From positions 1 to 5,024 of the forward strand of contig CAMBJF010000178.1 in the NCBI GenBank assembly GCA_945867875.1: 5,024 nucleotides of DNA. The letters run 5' to 3'. The DNA is from an uncultured Ruminococcus sp. GTDB lineage: Bacteria > Bacillota > Clostridia > Oscillospirales > Ruminococcaceae. A model generated the notes under the pieces. The model searched no databases, was not told the DNA's origin, and was given only the letters and a program-made list of their open reading frames with translations. Each line of letters opens with the position of its first letter. The stretch's first letter is position 1. The translations under genes were made by a program, and so were the position numbers. Shown piece by piece: positions 4,514 through 5,024 of this stretch.

Positions 4514-5024
4514 TTAAAGCGGCTTTTTTCTGTGTGTTGTGAAAATATCCTCATAATCGCCCTGTGTGGGAGGGGGCTTGATATCGTCCATTCGTGTGCT
4601 GTCGGGATCGGTCTTTGCCCGCTTCATTCTTGCGGCAAATTCTTCTCCAGATGTGCGGCGGTTGGGGCGGTGCATATATATTTCCGCATTAAATCCGGGA
4701 TATCCGAACTGCCCTTTAAGATAATCAAGCTTCGGATATTTTCTCAGGCACAGATACTGTGGGAGAGCGAAAAGAAGGAGTATCGGCATTCCTGCCATAA
4801 ATCTCTGATATATTATCATTATCAGTATTACTCTTGCAAGAAACGCAGCCAGCGCCGCAGCCGTCCAGCCCTCTTTTTTGCAGGAAGAAAGCACGCTCAG
4901 CGGCACAGAGCCTATTGCAATCAGGCTTTCAATGAGAGAAAAAAATGAAAACTCATTAAAATTTCCCAGATGCGCGGGCAAAAGAAGTGCTTCGCAGAAT
5001 GCCACAAACCCGTATATTATAACG
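4514..5024 (-). CDS. Membrane protein of unknown function, 5' end outside the window
   Basis: The frame stays open through the window edge, so this is the C-terminal 169 residues of a longer protein. The GTG at 5005 is an internal valine within VIIYGFVAFCEALLLP, not a start. Visible membrane spans are at about residues 1-15 (incomplete), 25-46, 53-72 and 77-93. They are followed by a charged, soluble tail of about 76 residues with NAEIYMHRPNRR, EEFAARMKRAKTDPDS, KPPP and a basic end HRKKPL. The positive tail suggests a cytoplasmic C-terminus. I do not recognise the family and see no catalytic motif. It lies 63 nt upstream of, and in the same direction as, the GNAT gene, so it may share a transcript with that cluster, though a dyad and a possible promoter lie between. 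Confidence 0.8.
   Translation of the reverse strand, partial: VIIYGFVAFCEALLLPAHLGNFNEFSFFSLIESLIAIGSVPLSVLSSCKKEGWTAAALAAFLARVILIMIIYQRFMAGMPILLLFALPQYLCLRKYPKLDYLKGQFGYPGFNAEIYMHRPNRRTSGEEFAARMKRAKTDPDSTRMDDIKPPPTQGDYEDIFTTHRKKPL

Noticed and set aside
4454..4948. A 164-codon open frame on the plus strand at the right end
   Set aside because: It overlaps the minus-strand membrane protein, its product is Cys/His/Arg-rich and non-protein-like, and it contains the GC-rich dyad; no ribosome site or promoter precedes it.

Overview
The window looks like a chromosomal segment of a low-to-moderate GC anaerobic Firmicute. Ruminococcus or a relative in the Oscillospiraceae/Clostridia is my best guess. 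The reasons are strong AAAGGA/AGAGGA ribosome sites, several exact TTGACA-17-TATAAT promoters, short U-tailed terminators, and a desulforedoxin-type regulator domain typical of anaerobes. This is inferred from style, not from a database match. I see no mobile element, CRISPR array or phage gene.

Layout. (1) Positions 1-50, minus strand: the 5' two thirds of a tRNA-Leu with anticodon GAG, cut by the window edge, driven by a perfect consensus promoter. (2) Positions 242-829, plus: an XRE-type repressor fused to a desulfoferrodoxin-like module whose superoxide-reductase iron ligands all appear replaced, with a palindrome over its promoter. (3) Positions 937-1329, plus: a small four-helix membrane protein with its own consensus promoter and a strong terminator. 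(4) Positions 1472-3008, plus: a sulfur-assimilation unit made of a perfect promoter, a 15-codon leader ORF ending Met-Cys-Arg-Cys-stop, the gene for O-acetylhomoserine sulfhydrylase (metY), and a terminator. (5) Positions 4450-3018, minus: a tight three-gene cluster (GNAT acetyltransferase, unrecognised 106-aa protein, nitroreductase-family flavoprotein). (6) Positions 5024-4514, minus: the C-terminal part of an unrecognised membrane protein whose start lies outside the window.

How the parts may work together. MetY joins sulfide to O-acetylhomoserine to make homocysteine. The leader ORF in front of it is a good candidate for cysteine-sensing attenuation, because two of its last three codons are TGC. 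The minus-strand cluster is probably co-transcribed: a 4-nt ATGA overlap couples its first two genes and only 21 nt separate the second and third. A 9-bp dyad sits over its putative promoter. The most unusual items are the Cys-codon leader peptide and the HTH/degenerate superoxide-reductase fusion.
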